From positions 1-25,348 of the forward strand of contig JBKEBI010000021.1 of assembly GCA_047973085.1 (NCBI GenBank): 25,348 nucleotides of DNA, given 5' to 3'. Below the pieces are notes generated by a model. The model saw nothing but the letters and a program-made list of their open reading frames with translations, searched no databases and was not told the DNA's origin. Made by a program: the position numbers and the translations under genes. This stretch comes from JBKEDG01 sp047973085. Its GTDB lineage: Bacteria; Bacillota_I; Bacilli_A; JBKEDG01. How positions within the stretch are numbered: position 1 is the stretch's first letter; each line of letters begins with the position of its first letter. Positions 14,183-22,930 of this stretch are shown here, piece by piece.

Positions 14183-15322
14183 ATGAATTTTAATTTAAAC
14201 GAACAACAATTATTAATGAAAGACTTGTTTGATGAGTTTTCAGAAAATATTGTGAAGCCAATTGCAGCAGAAATTGATGAAGAAGAAAGATTTCCGATTG
14301 AAACTGTTGAAAAATTTAAAGAGTATGGATTCTTAGGTATTCCTTTTCCAAAAGAATACGGAGGGAGTGGAGCAAGTGATTTAGAATATGCAATGTGTGT
14401 AGAGAGCTTATCTAAAAATTGTGCAACATCTGGTGTAATTGTATCTGCTCATACTTCACTTGGAGCAAATCCAATTATGATGTTTGGAAATGAAGATCAA
14501 AAGAAAAAATTTTTAACACCCTTGGCAACAGGTGAAAAGTTAGGAGCATTTGGATTAACTGAACCTAATGCAGGGACAGATGCAGCAGGACAACAAACAT
14601 ATGCAGTAGATGATGGAGATCATTATATACTAAATGGAAGTAAAATCTTTATTACAAATGGAGGTTATGCAGATATTTATATTATCTTTGCAATGACAGA
14701 TAAAACAAAGGGTACAAGAGGTATTAGTGCATTTATTGTAGAATCTTCAATAGAAGGCTTTGAAATAGGAAAAAAAGAGTTGAAGTTAGGAATTAAGGGA
14801 AGTGCAACAACGGAGCTGATCTTTAAAGATTGTATAATTCCAAAAGAAAATCTTCTAGGAAAAGAAGGAGATGGATTTAAAATTGCAATGAAAACGCTCG
14901 ATGGAGGAAGAATAGGAATAGCGGCACAAGCACTAGGCATAGCGCAAGGAGCGCTAGATGAGACTGTAAAGTATGTGAAAGAGAGAAAGCAGTTTAATCG
15001 ACCACTAAGCGCATTTCAAAATACGCAATTTAAGTTAGCAGATATGGCAACTCAAATTGAAGCGGCAAGATTGCTTGTATACAAGGCGGCAATGCTGAAG
15101 TCAGAGAAAAAGTCGTATTCAGATGCTGCAGCAAAAGCAAAACTTTTTGCAAGTGAGACTGCAATGAAAGTAACAACTGAATGTGTACAGTTGTTTGGAG
15201 GATATGGATATACACGAGAATATCCAATTGAGCGAATGATGAGAGATGCAAAGATAACAGAAATATATGAGGGAACTTCTGAAGTACAAAGAATGGTAAT
15301 TTCAGCAAGTTTACTGAAGTAA
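14183..15322 (+). CDS. bcd: Short-chain (butyryl-CoA type) acyl-CoA dehydrogenase
   Basis: A 379-residue FAD flavoprotein of the acyl-CoA dehydrogenase family. FGLTEPNAGTD (about residues 129-139) and the ITNGGYADIY segment form the flavin/substrate region. The catalytic base is E363 in IYEGTSEVQRMVIS, and VQLFGGYGYTREYPIERMMRD precedes it. With etfB-etfA directly downstream it most likely reduces crotonyl-CoA, made by Kal, to butyryl-CoA. In strict anaerobes such Bcd-Etf complexes can bifurcate electrons from NADH to crotonyl-CoA and ferredoxin; that is inferred here. It is the first gene of a long operon and starts behind AGAGGTGA. Codon choice is rich in A-ending codons compared with the kam genes further on. 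Confidence 0.93.
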   Translation: MNFNLNEQQLLMKDLFDEFSENIVKPIAAEIDEEERFPIETVEKFKEYGFLGIPFPKEYGGSGASDLEYAMCVESLSKNCATSGVIVSAHTSLGANPIMMFGNEDQKKKFLTPLATGEKLGAFGLTEPNAGTDAAGQQTYAVDDGDHYILNGSKIFITNGGYADIYIIFAMTDKTKGTRGISAFIVESSIEGFEIGKKELKLGIKGSATTELIFKDCIIPKENLLGKEGDGFKIAMKTLDGGRIGIAAQALGIAQGALDETVKYVKERKQFNRPLSAFQNTQFKLADMATQIEAARLLVYKAAMLKSEKKSYSDAAAKAKLFASETAMKVTTECVQLFGGYGYTREYPIERMMRDAKITEIYEGTSEVQRMVISASLLK

Positions 15323-15332
15323 GGAGGAAGTT

Positions 15333-16115
15333 ATGAAGATAATCGTATTATTAAAGCAAGTGCCTGATACAACAGAAATAAAAGTTGATTTTGAGACAGG
15401 TACATTAATAAGACAAGGTGTAAAAAGTATTATGAATCCAGATGATAAAGCTGGACTTGAAGAAGCTTTAAAATTAAAGGATAAATATGGAGCTCATATA
15501 ACAGTTGTAACAATGGGACCTGCGCAAGCAACATATATGCTAAGAGAAGCATTAGCGATGGGAGCAGATGATGCAGTGCTATTAAATGATAGAAAGTTTG
15601 CAGGGAGTGATACTTGGGCAACTTCATCAATAATAGCAGGTGGACTCGTAAATATGGAATATGATTTAATCATAGCAGGACGTCAAGCTATAGATGGAGA
15701 TACTGCACAAGTAGGACCACAGACAGCGGAGAAGTTAAATATACCACATGTTACATATGTAGAAGAGATTGAAAGTGTGGAAGATAATAGCATTACAGTT
15801 AAGAGACAATTTGAATTTGGATATCAAAGAATTAGGGTTGATTTTCCATGTTTAATAACAACGCTAGGAGAAATGAATACACCTAGATATATGCATACAG
15901 CAAAAATAGTAGATGCAATGAAATATGAAATAAAAATTGTAACAAGAGAAGATATAGTAGTAAATGATGAAGAGATAGGACTTAAAGGTTCTCCAACAAA
16001 AGTAAAAAGAACATTTACAAAAGAAAGTCAATCAAAGAGTGATCTAATAATGGTAGCTCCAAGTGAAGCAGCAAGTAAGATAGTTAGTGCACTAGATGTA
16101 AATAACATCATATAG
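15333..16115 (+). CDS. etfB: Electron transfer flavoprotein, beta subunit
   Basis: This 260-residue EtfB has the family start MKIIVLLKQVPDTTEIKVD, the PDDKAGLEEALKLKDKYG segment and the AGRQAIDGDTAQVGPQ signature around residues 111-126. With EtfA it binds flavin and passes electrons to Bcd; in bifurcating types the beta subunit holds the FAD that takes electrons from NADH. It lies 10 bases behind bcd, with AAGGAGG before the start. Isoleucine codons are strongly ATA-biased (17 ATA, 5 ATT, 3 ATC, counted by hand), unlike kce further downstream (5, 16, 1). Confidence 0.95.
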   Translation: MKIIVLLKQVPDTTEIKVDFETGTLIRQGVKSIMNPDDKAGLEEALKLKDKYGAHITVVTMGPAQATYMLREALAMGADDAVLLNDRKFAGSDTWATSSIIAGGLVNMEYDLIIAGRQAIDGDTAQVGPQTAEKLNIPHVTYVEEIESVEDNSITVKRQFEFGYQRIRVDFPCLITTLGEMNTPRYMHTAKIVDAMKYEIKIVTREDIVVNDEEIGLKGSPTKVKRTFTKESQSKSDLIMVAPSEAASKIVSALDVNNII

Positions 16116-16124
16116 GAGGCAAAG

Positions 16125-17147
16125 ATGAAATTTAATGAAAATGCTAAGGATTATTTTGTATTTGTAGAACAAAGAAATCATAAGATAGAAGAAGTAAGTT
16201 TGGAATTGATAGGTGAGGCTAGTAAGCTTGCTAGTCAAGTAGGATATAAAGTAGTAGGAGTGCTACTTGGATATGATGTTGGAGAATTAAGTAAGGAATT
16301 AATTGCATATGGTTGTGATAAGGTAATAGTAATAGATGACAAGATGTTGAAAACATTTATTCCAGAAGCTTATACAAAAGCAATTAGTCAAGTTATAAAT
16401 GAATATATACCTGACGCATTCTTTATTGGAGCAACAACAGTTGGAAGAGATATTGGACCAAGAGTTGCAGGAAGGGTAGAAACAGGGCTTACTGCAGATG
16501 CTACAATTCTTGAGGTTGATCCTGAGAATGAAGATTCAAAGCTATTGTGGATAACTCGTCCGGCGTTTGGAGGAAATTTATTTGGAACGATTATTTGCCC
16601 AGATCATCATCCACAAATGGCGACAGTACGTCCAGGAGTATTATTAAAAAATCATTATGATAAAGAAAGAACTGGAGAAATATTAGACTATAAAGTAGAA
16701 TTTAAAGAGTCCGATAAAAACGTTGAAATATTAGAAGAAGTAGAAAGAAAATTAGAAGGAATGGATATTACTACAGCAGAAATTATAGTATCAGGTGGAC
16801 GAGGAGTTGGATCAAAAGAAAACTTTAGTTTACTTGAATCTATTGCAAAACAACTAGGTGGAGTAGTAGCCGGAAGTAGAGCTGCAGTGGATGCTGGATG
16901 GATTGCTAAAGAAAAGCAAGTAGGACAAACAGGAAAAACGGTAAGACCAAAAGTTTATATAGCATGCGGAATAAGTGGAGCTGTTCAACATGTAGCTGGT
17001 ATGGATAATTCAGATTTAATAATAGCAATAAATAGAGATCAATATGCACCGATATTTGAAGAGAGTCATGTAAGTATAGTGGGAGACTTGTTTGAAATAT
17101 TACCAGAGGTGGCAAATAAAATTGAAGCACATATAAATGCTAAATAG
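16125..17147 (+). CDS. etfA: Electron transfer flavoprotein, alpha subunit
   Basis: A 340-residue EtfA. The N-terminal domain carries GATTVGRDIGPRVAGRVETG, followed by TADATILEVD. The C-terminal FAD-binding domain has VSGGRGVGSKENFSLLE, AVDAGWI and the family signature ACGISGAVQHVAGM with AINRDQYAPIF. It forms the EtfAB heterodimer that serves the neighbouring Bcd. It lies 9 bases after etfB with an AGGAGG site. No extra N-terminal ferredoxin domain is present. It shares the A-ending codon preference of bcd and etfB, which ends at the next gene. Confidence 0.95.
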   Translation: MKFNENAKDYFVFVEQRNHKIEEVSLELIGEASKLASQVGYKVVGVLLGYDVGELSKELIAYGCDKVIVIDDKMLKTFIPEAYTKAISQVINEYIPDAFFIGATTVGRDIGPRVAGRVETGLTADATILEVDPENEDSKLLWITRPAFGGNLFGTIICPDHHPQMATVRPGVLLKNHYDKERTGEILDYKVEFKESDKNVEILEEVERKLEGMDITTAEIIVSGGRGVGSKENFSLLESIAKQLGGVVAGSRAAVDAGWIAKEKQVGQTGKTVRPKVYIACGISGAVQHVAGMDNSDLIIAINRDQYAPIFEESHVSIVGDLFEILPEVANKIEAHINAK

Positions 17148-17158
17148 GAGTGATAGTT

Positions 17159-17812
17159 GTGAAAAAAGAATTTAACTTAAAAAATATATCTACACTTTTA
17201 TTTGATGGTATGTCAATTAGTGTTGGTGGTTTTATGGCTAACGGAACTAGTGAGATAATTATAGATGAAATAGTTAAATCTGGTGTTAAGGATTTAACTA
17301 TAGTATGCAATGATGGTGGTTATAGTGACTTAGGAGTTGGTAAATTAATTTCAAATGGTCAGGTTAAAAAACTTATTACTAGCCATGTTGGATTAAATCC
17401 AGTAGTAGGTCAATTGATGGTAGAGGATAAAATTGAAGTAGAACTTGTTCCTCAAGGAACTCTAGCAGAGCGCATTAGATGTGGTGGAAATGGATTACTT
17501 GGATTTTACACTCCTGTTGGAGTAGGAACTGAGGTTGAAGTTGGAAAAGAACTAAAAGATGAAAATGAAGTTAGATATATTTTTGAAAAGGCTTTGAAAA
17601 CTGATTTATCTGTTTTACGTGGGAATGTTATTGATAAAAAAGGTAATATGACATATGCAAAGACTGGAAGAAATTTCAATCCTTTAATGGCAATGAATAG
17701 TGAAATAGTTATTGCTAGTGCAAAACGTGTTGTTGAAGTGGGAGAGATTGATCCAGATTGTGTAGTTACCCCTCATATTTTTATTGATTATATTATTGAG
17801 GAGGCGTTGTAA
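17159..17812 (+). CDS. atoD: Butyryl-CoA:acetoacetate CoA-transferase, subunit A
   Basis: The 3-oxoacid CoA-transferase alpha subunit. I prefer the GTG start at 17159 (217 residues, beginning VKKEFNL after fMet replacement), because AGGAG at 17146-17150 is spaced 8 bases from it. A GTG at 17150 overlaps that site. Family features are GMSISVGGFMANGTSE near the N-terminus, VCNDGGYSDLGVGKL, LVPQGTLAERIRCGGNGLLGFYTPVGVGT and the FNPLMAMNSEIVIASA segment. Together with AtoA it moves CoA from butyryl-CoA to acetoacetate, releasing butyrate and giving acetoacetyl-CoA. The stop overlaps the next start (TAATG). The substrate is assigned from the pathway context. Confidence 0.9.
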   Translation: MKKEFNLKNISTLLFDGMSISVGGFMANGTSEIIIDEIVKSGVKDLTIVCNDGGYSDLGVGKLISNGQVKKLITSHVGLNPVVGQLMVEDKIEVELVPQGTLAERIRCGGNGLLGFYTPVGVGTEVEVGKELKDENEVRYIFEKALKTDLSVLRGNVIDKKGNMTYAKTGRNFNPLMAMNSEIVIASAKRVVEVGEIDPDCVVTPHIFIDYIIEEAL

Positions 17813-18462
17813 TGGATGTAAAAGAGTTTATTGCAAGACGTGTTGCAAAGGAATTAAAAGATGGAGATGTTGTTAATTTAGGTATTGGATTACCAACTCT
17901 TGTTAGTAATTATGTTGAAGACAAAGATATTTGTTTTCAAAGTGAAAATGGAATGCTTGGTCTTGGACCTAGTGCAGATGAAAGTAATATTGATTATGAT
18001 TTAACAAATGCGGGAGGTCAATATGTAACAGCTTCAAAAGATGCATGCTACTTTGATTCCTCAATGAGTTTTTCTATTATTCGTGGAGGTCATGTTGATG
18101 CAACTGTACTTGGTGCATTACAAGTAGATGGTGAAGGAAATATTGCAAATTGGATTATTCCTGGAAAAATGGTTCCTGGAATGGGTGGAGCAATGGATCT
18201 TGTTGTTGGAGCTAAAAAGGTAATTGTTTCAATGACTCACACTAATAAAGGAAAAGCAAAGATTTTGAAAAAGTGTAGTTTACCATTGACTGCTTCTAAT
18301 CAAGTTAATATGATTATTACTGAAATGGCAGTATTTGAAGTTAAAGATAAGAAGTTATATTTAATTGAATATAATGATAAGTATACCATTGATCAAATAA
18401 AAAAAGATACAGAGGCAGAATTTATTATAAGTGATAATTTAAAAAAGATGGAGGTAGTATAA
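17812..18462 (+). CDS. atoA: Butyryl-CoA:acetoacetate CoA-transferase, subunit B
   Basis: A 216-residue 3-oxoacid CoA-transferase beta subunit. The catalytic glutamate lies in the SENGMLGLGP motif at about residues 44-53, which forms the glutamyl-CoA intermediate. NLGIGLPTLVSNYV, GGHVDATVLGALQVD and GMGGAMDLVVGAKKVIV are typical of the family. It overlaps atoD and kal by one base each (TAATG junctions), so translation of the three is coupled. It closes the lysine fermentation cycle by regenerating acetoacetyl-CoA and releasing butyrate. Confidence 0.92.
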   Translation: MDVKEFIARRVAKELKDGDVVNLGIGLPTLVSNYVEDKDICFQSENGMLGLGPSADESNIDYDLTNAGGQYVTASKDACYFDSSMSFSIIRGGHVDATVLGALQVDGEGNIANWIIPGKMVPGMGGAMDLVVGAKKVIVSMTHTNKGKAKILKKCSLPLTASNQVNMIITEMAVFEVKDKKLYLIEYNDKYTIDQIKKDTEAEFIISDNLKKMEVV

Positions 18463-18842
18463 TGAAATCATTGATAAGAGTGAGACTTAGTGCTCATGAT
18501 GCCCATTATGGTGGAGGACTTGTTGATGGGGCTAAAGCTTTACAATTTTTTGGTGATGTCGCAACTGAACTTTTAATTAGGCATGATGGTGATGAAGGGT
18601 TATTTAAAGCTTATACAGATGTAGAGTTTATTGCTCCAATGTATGCTGGTGATTACCTTGAGTTTGAAGGTGAAATTACTAAAGTAGGGAATTCATCTAG
18701 AACTATGGAATTTACTGCTAGAAAAGTTATTGTTCCTAGAATTGATATTAGTGATTCTGCTTGTGATGTTTTGGAGGAACCAATTATTGTAGCAAAAGCT
18801 ACGGGAGTTTGTGTAGTACCAAAAGATAAGCAACGTAAATAG
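18462..18842 (+). CDS. kal: 3-aminobutyryl-CoA ammonia-lyase
   Basis: A 126-residue single-domain hotdog-fold protein. Kal removes ammonia from L-3-aminobutyryl-CoA to give crotonyl-CoA. The pattern LIRVRLSAHDAHYGGGLVDG at residues 3-22 followed by FFGDVATELLIRHDGDEGLF matches the Kal family, and the rest (EFIAPMYAGDYLEFEGEITK) is typical of hotdog thioesterase-like enzymes. The position between atoA and kce is the same as in known lysine-fermentation clusters. Start and stop of neighbouring genes touch: it begins inside the atoA stop, and kce begins 10 bases after its own. Confidence 0.92.
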   Translation: MKSLIRVRLSAHDAHYGGGLVDGAKALQFFGDVATELLIRHDGDEGLFKAYTDVEFIAPMYAGDYLEFEGEITKVGNSSRTMEFTARKVIVPRIDISDSACDVLEEPIIVAKATGVCVVPKDKQRK

Positions 18843-18852
18843 TGGAGGAAAT

Positions 18853-19680
18853 ATGGAAAAATTAATTATTACAGCTGCTATATGTGGTGCTGAAGTTACA
18901 AAAGAACATACTCCAGCAGTTCCATATACAGTTGAAGAAAGTGTGCGTGAAGCAAAACTTGCTTATGAAGCAGGAGCATCAATTATTCATTTACATGTGC
19001 GTGAAGATGATGGAGTTCCAACTCAATCGAAAAAACGCTTTGAAGAAGTAATTAATGCAATAAGAAATGAAATTGGAAATGATGTAATAATTCAAGTGTC
19101 AACTGGAGGAGCAGCTTCAATGAGCATTGAGGAGCGAGTTGAATCAGTTGAATGTGATGTAGAAATGTCAACGCTTGATTGTGGAACACTTAATTTTGGT
19201 GGAAGTGAAATTTTTGTAAATACAGAAGATGATATTAAATTTGTTGCTGGTCTTCTTGAACAAAAGAAAATTAAGCCAGAATTGGAATGCTTTGAAAAAG
19301 GACATATAGATCTTGTGAAAAGATTACATAAAAAAGGAATTATTAAGGCACCAATGCATTTTAGTTTTGTTCTAGGTGTTAATGGTGGACAGAGTGGGGA
19401 GATGCGTGATTTTCTATTTTTAAAAGATAGTTTACCAGAAGGTAGTACATATTCTGTTGCTGGAGTTGGACGTTTTGAATTTCCACTTGCTGCTTACTCT
19501 ATCTTAAGTGGTGGACATGTAAGAGTAGGTCTTGAAGATAATATTTATATTGAAAAAGGTGTACTTGCAAAATCTAATGGAGAACTTGTTGAAAAAGTTG
19601 TTAGACTTGCAAAGGAATTTGGAAGAGAAATAGCTTCCCCAAGTGAAGCAAGAAAAATTTTAGGCATGGAGGAGAAATAA
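18853..19680 (+). CDS. kce: 3-keto-5-aminohexanoate cleavage enzyme
   Basis: Kce (275 residues, BKACE/DUF849 family) condenses 3-keto-5-aminohexanoate with acetyl-CoA and cleaves it to 3-aminobutyryl-CoA and acetoacetate. H46 and H48 in IIHLHVRED fall at the positions of the zinc ligands of the structurally characterised Kce. VSTGGAASMSIEERV and MSTLDCGTLNFG line the expected TIM-barrel active site, and VGVGRFEFPLAAYSILSGGHVRVGLEDN follows toward the C-terminus in two conserved blocks. Length is typical. The TAA stop overlaps the kdd ATG. Confidence 0.95.
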   Translation: MEKLIITAAICGAEVTKEHTPAVPYTVEESVREAKLAYEAGASIIHLHVREDDGVPTQSKKRFEEVINAIRNEIGNDVIIQVSTGGAASMSIEERVESVECDVEMSTLDCGTLNFGGSEIFVNTEDDIKFVAGLLEQKKIKPELECFEKGHIDLVKRLHKKGIIKAPMHFSFVLGVNGGQSGEMRDFLFLKDSLPEGSTYSVAGVGRFEFPLAAYSILSGGHVRVGLEDNIYIEKGVLAKSNGELVEKVVRLAKEFGREIASPSEARKILGMEEK

Positions 19681-20711
19681 TGAAAGAATGTAAATTTGGA
19701 ACACATAGAGTAATTGAACCAAAAAATGTATTACCACAACCAGCTATTAAAATTGATCCTAGTTTACCAATTACTAGTAATGAAATCTTAATTGACGTAG
19801 AAACACTAAATATTGATAGTGCTAGTTTTACACAAATTAAAGATGTTTGTGGAAGTAATGCTTCTAAAATGGAAGATATGATTTTAGATATTGTAAAAAA
19901 TCGTGGTAAAATGCAAAATCCTGTTACAGGTAGTGGTGGAATGCTAATTGGAACGATTAAGGAAATTGGAGTAAATTTCCCTGATAAATCACTAAATGTT
20001 GGCGATAAAATTTGTACCCTTGTATCACTTAGTTTAACACCTCTTGTAATTGATAAGATAAAAAAGGTTAATATGGATACTGATCAAGTTGATATAGATG
20101 GTTATGCAATTCTTTTTGAAAGTGGTATCTACGCAGTTATACCAAAAGATTTACCAGAAAAATTAGTGCTAGCTGCTCTTGATGTAGCTGGAGCTCCTGC
20201 TCAAGTTGATAAGCTTGTTAAAAAAGGTGATAGTGTAGTGGTTATTGGGGCTGCTGGTAAGAGTGGAATTTTATGTACTTATCAAGCTAAACAAAATGCT
20301 GGAGAATCAGGAAAGGTTATTGGAATTGTTTACAATGAAGATGAAGCAAATTTACTAGAAGAATTAAAATTTGCAGATGAAGTAATCATAGCAGATGCTA
20401 CACAAGCAATTGATGTATATAATAAGGTTCTTGCAGTAAATAATAATGAACAAGTTGATGTTACTATTAATGTTGTAAATGTTGAAAATACTGAAATGGG
20501 AAGTATTCTAATTACTAAAGATAGTGGAGTAGTTTACTTTTTCTCAATGGCTACTTCATTTACAAAAGCAGCTCTTGGAGCTGAAGGTGTAGGTAGTGAT
20601 GTTACAATGATTGTTGGAAATGGTTATACTAAAGGGCACGCTGAGCTAACTATTGATATTGTTAGAGAGTCTGAAAAAATTAGAGATTTATACGCTAAAA
20701 AATACTTATAA
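19680..20711 (+). CDS. kdd: L-erythro-3,5-diaminohexanoate dehydrogenase
   Basis: Kdd (343 residues) oxidatively deaminates 3,5-diaminohexanoate to 3-keto-5-aminohexanoate with NAD+. The N-terminal part starts with the family pattern FGTHRVIEPKNVLPQPA. The Rossmann domain begins at about residue 175 (GDSVVVIGAAGKSG), in a medium-chain dehydrogenase-like arrangement. No structural zinc cysteine cluster is evident. The C-terminal MIVGNGYTKGHAELT is conserved as I recall the family. The gene overlaps kce by one base and kamA follows 12 bases later, exactly the kal-kce-kdd-kamA order of Fusobacterium and Clostridium clusters. Confidence 0.95.
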   Translation: MKECKFGTHRVIEPKNVLPQPAIKIDPSLPITSNEILIDVETLNIDSASFTQIKDVCGSNASKMEDMILDIVKNRGKMQNPVTGSGGMLIGTIKEIGVNFPDKSLNVGDKICTLVSLSLTPLVIDKIKKVNMDTDQVDIDGYAILFESGIYAVIPKDLPEKLVLAALDVAGAPAQVDKLVKKGDSVVVIGAAGKSGILCTYQAKQNAGESGKVIGIVYNEDEANLLEELKFADEVIIADATQAIDVYNKVLAVNNNEQVDVTINVVNVENTEMGSILITKDSGVVYFFSMATSFTKAALGAEGVGSDVTMIVGNGYTKGHAELTIDIVRESEKIRDLYAKKYL

Positions 20712-20723
20712 TGGAGGAATACT

Positions 20724-21986
20724 ATGCTAAAAATGAATGATGCGTATGTAGAACGCAGAAAGAAATTTTACCCGAATGTTAGTGATGAGCAATGGAATGA
20801 TTGGAAGTGGCAAGTGAGTAATCGTGTTACTACACTTGAAGAATTAGAAAAGTTTTTACCTAATTTAACTGATGAGGAAAAAACGGGGATTACTACAACA
20901 CTTGAAAAATTTAAAATGGCAATTACACCATACTACATGACAATGATTGATCCAAATAATCCTAACTGTCCAATTAAAAAAATTGCTGTACCTAGTGGAG
21001 CAGAAGCAATTAAAGGAGCACATGATCTTGATGATCCTCTTCATGAAGATGGAGACTCTCCAGTTCCAGGTCTTACACATCGTTATCCTGATCGTTGCTT
21101 ATTATTAATTACAGATATGTGTAGTATGTACTGCAGACACTGTACAAGAAGAAGAATGGTAGGGGAAAATGACAGTGGATCAATTAATTTAGAGAATGTT
21201 GATAAAGCTGTTGAATATATTATGAATCACCCTGAAGTTAGTGATGTAGTTGTATCTGGAGGAGATAGTCTTCTTGTTAGTGATGAATTACTTGAAACAG
21301 TTTTAAAGAAACTTCGTAGTATTCCTCATCTTGAAGTAATTCGTTTTGGTAGTCGTGTACCTGTTGTTATGCCACAAAGAATTACTGATTCATTTATTGA
21401 AATGGCAAAAAAGTATCATCCAATTTGGTTTAATACTCATTTTGATCACAGCGATGAAATTAGTACAGAGTCATACGAGGCAATTCAAAAGCTTGTAAAT
21501 AATGGATTCCCAGTTGGAAACCAAACAGTTTTACTTGCTGGGGTAAATGATTGTGTTGGAACAATGAGAAAGTTAATGAAGGATTTAATTGCGATGCGTG
21601 TTAAACCTTATTATATTTATATTTGTGATTTAAGTAATGGAATAGAACATTTTAGAACTCCAGTTTCAAAAGGGATTGAAATAATGGAAGGTCTTCGTGG
21701 ACATATTAGCGGTTTAGCAATTCCAACATTTGTTGTTGATGCACCTGGAGGAGGAGGAAAGACTCCTGTTATGCCTCAATATGTTATTAGTCAAACTCCA
21801 AATAAAGTAGTTTTAAGAAACTTTGAAGGAGTAATTACTACGTATTATGAACCTGAAAATTACAAGGAAAGTTGTGATTGTGAACATTGTAACCCAAGTA
21901 AAGAAGTGGGAGTTATGAAGCTTTTAAGTGGTCAACAAATGGCAATAGAACCTGAAGGTCTTGAACGAAAAGAGCGTAATAAGTAA
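20724..21986 (+). CDS. kamA: L-lysine 2,3-aminomutase (radical SAM, PLP)
   Basis: KamA (420 residues) makes L-beta-lysine from L-lysine. The radical-SAM cluster is ligated by C133, C137 and C140 in CSMYCRHC. The PLP lysine is K346 in PGGGGKTP. The C-terminal CDCEHC segment provides zinc-site cysteines as in the clostridial enzyme. HRYPDRCLLLITDM, VVVSGGDSLLVSD, RFGSRVPVVMPQRI and NTHFDHSDEI are all intact. It starts behind TGGAGG and its TAA overlaps the kamB start. This is the committed first step of lysine fermentation. Length and motifs favour the catabolic enzyme over EpmB (which is shorter) or the archaeal AblA-type osmolyte role; the kam/kdd/kce neighbours settle it. Confidence 0.97.
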   Translation: MLKMNDAYVERRKKFYPNVSDEQWNDWKWQVSNRVTTLEELEKFLPNLTDEEKTGITTTLEKFKMAITPYYMTMIDPNNPNCPIKKIAVPSGAEAIKGAHDLDDPLHEDGDSPVPGLTHRYPDRCLLLITDMCSMYCRHCTRRRMVGENDSGSINLENVDKAVEYIMNHPEVSDVVVSGGDSLLVSDELLETVLKKLRSIPHLEVIRFGSRVPVVMPQRITDSFIEMAKKYHPIWFNTHFDHSDEISTESYEAIQKLVNNGFPVGNQTVLLAGVNDCVGTMRKLMKDLIAMRVKPYYIYICDLSNGIEHFRTPVSKGIEIMEGLRGHISGLAIPTFVVDAPGGGGKTPVMPQYVISQTPNKVVLRNFEGVITTYYEPENYKESCDCEHCNPSKEVGVMKLLSGQQMAIEPEGLERKERNK

Positions 21987-22930
21987 TGATTTCAAAAGCA
22001 ATTATTGGAATATGTAAAAATGCTGGGAAGACTACAGTTTTAAAGCATCATTTAAGAAATAGTGATATAAATTATGCTATAACTTCTATTGGTTTAGATG
22101 GTGAAAGTCGTGATCAGATTTTTAATAATAGCAAGCCAAGAATTTTTGTAAAAGAGAATACAATAATTGCGACATCTATTAATTCGCTAAAAAAAAGTGA
22201 TGTAACTTATGAGGTGCTCAATATGACAAATATTATGACACCTCTTGGTTATATTGCTATTGTAAATACTTTATCTGCTGGATATGTTGAAATTGCAGGA
22301 ACTTCTAATGCAAGTGATTTATTATATATAAAAAATTGGGTGAATAAACATACAAATACTGATATACTATATATTGATGGAGCACTTAGTCGCAAACAAT
22401 TTTCCAGTATAGATTTTATTGATGAAGTAGACATTGTAATAGGTGCTGCTTTTAATCAAAATATGGCAAAAACATTAGACGAGGCTATTTTATGGAATAG
22501 GTTATATTCAATAAAAAAATATGATTTTAATCCTGGAAGTTTCAATGTAATTATTAATGATAAAAAATACAAATATGATTTTATAGATGTAGAAACACTT
22601 TCACAAATTGTTGATGTTTCTACAAATTTTGTTTTTTTAGATTGTATAATTACTTCAGATGCATTTAACTATATTTTGACATGTAGCAAACAAAACAAAA
22701 TAAAATTAGTAGTTGAAAATTCAAATAAGTTATTTATTAATTTAAATGATTTTAATAAATTGTTGAATTCAAATTTAGAATTGTTTGTGAGAAAAAAAAT
22801 TAATATTAGTGGGATTTATATAAATCCATATGGGTATGGATTTAGTTATGACAGTGATGAATTTAAAACTAGTGTAGAAAATATTTTTAATTATGAAGCA
22901 ATTAATGTAGGTGAGCAAAGTGAAAGTTGA
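21986..22930 (+). CDS. kamB: KamB-like protein with variant P-loop, function uncertain
   Basis: A 314-residue protein that I place as KamB from its position between kamA and the MutS-like gene. The N-terminus carries GICKNAGKTT at residues 8-17, a variant Walker A loop whose KN(A/S)GKTT end recalls MobB-type GTPases, but with one residue too many between the first Gly and GK. Two later hydrophobic strands end in acidic residues (TDILYIDGALSR near 130; EVDIVIGA near 150), suitable for a Walker B site. A nucleotide-binding role is therefore likely. In kam clusters KamB and KamC accompany the B12 aminomutase; a chaperone or reactivation function is inference. It overlaps kamA by one base and kamC by 11 bases. 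The sequence is less conserved and richer in Asn, Ile and Lys than the catalytic neighbours. Confidence 0.72.
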   Translation: MISKAIIGICKNAGKTTVLKHHLRNSDINYAITSIGLDGESRDQIFNNSKPRIFVKENTIIATSINSLKKSDVTYEVLNMTNIMTPLGYIAIVNTLSAGYVEIAGTSNASDLLYIKNWVNKHTNTDILYIDGALSRKQFSSIDFIDEVDIVIGAAFNQNMAKTLDEAILWNRLYSIKKYDFNPGSFNVIINDKKYKYDFIDVETLSQIVDVSTNFVFLDCIITSDAFNYILTCSKQNKIKLVVENSNKLFINLNDFNKLLNSNLELFVRKKINISGIYINPYGYGFSYDSDEFKTSVENIFNYEAINVGEQSES

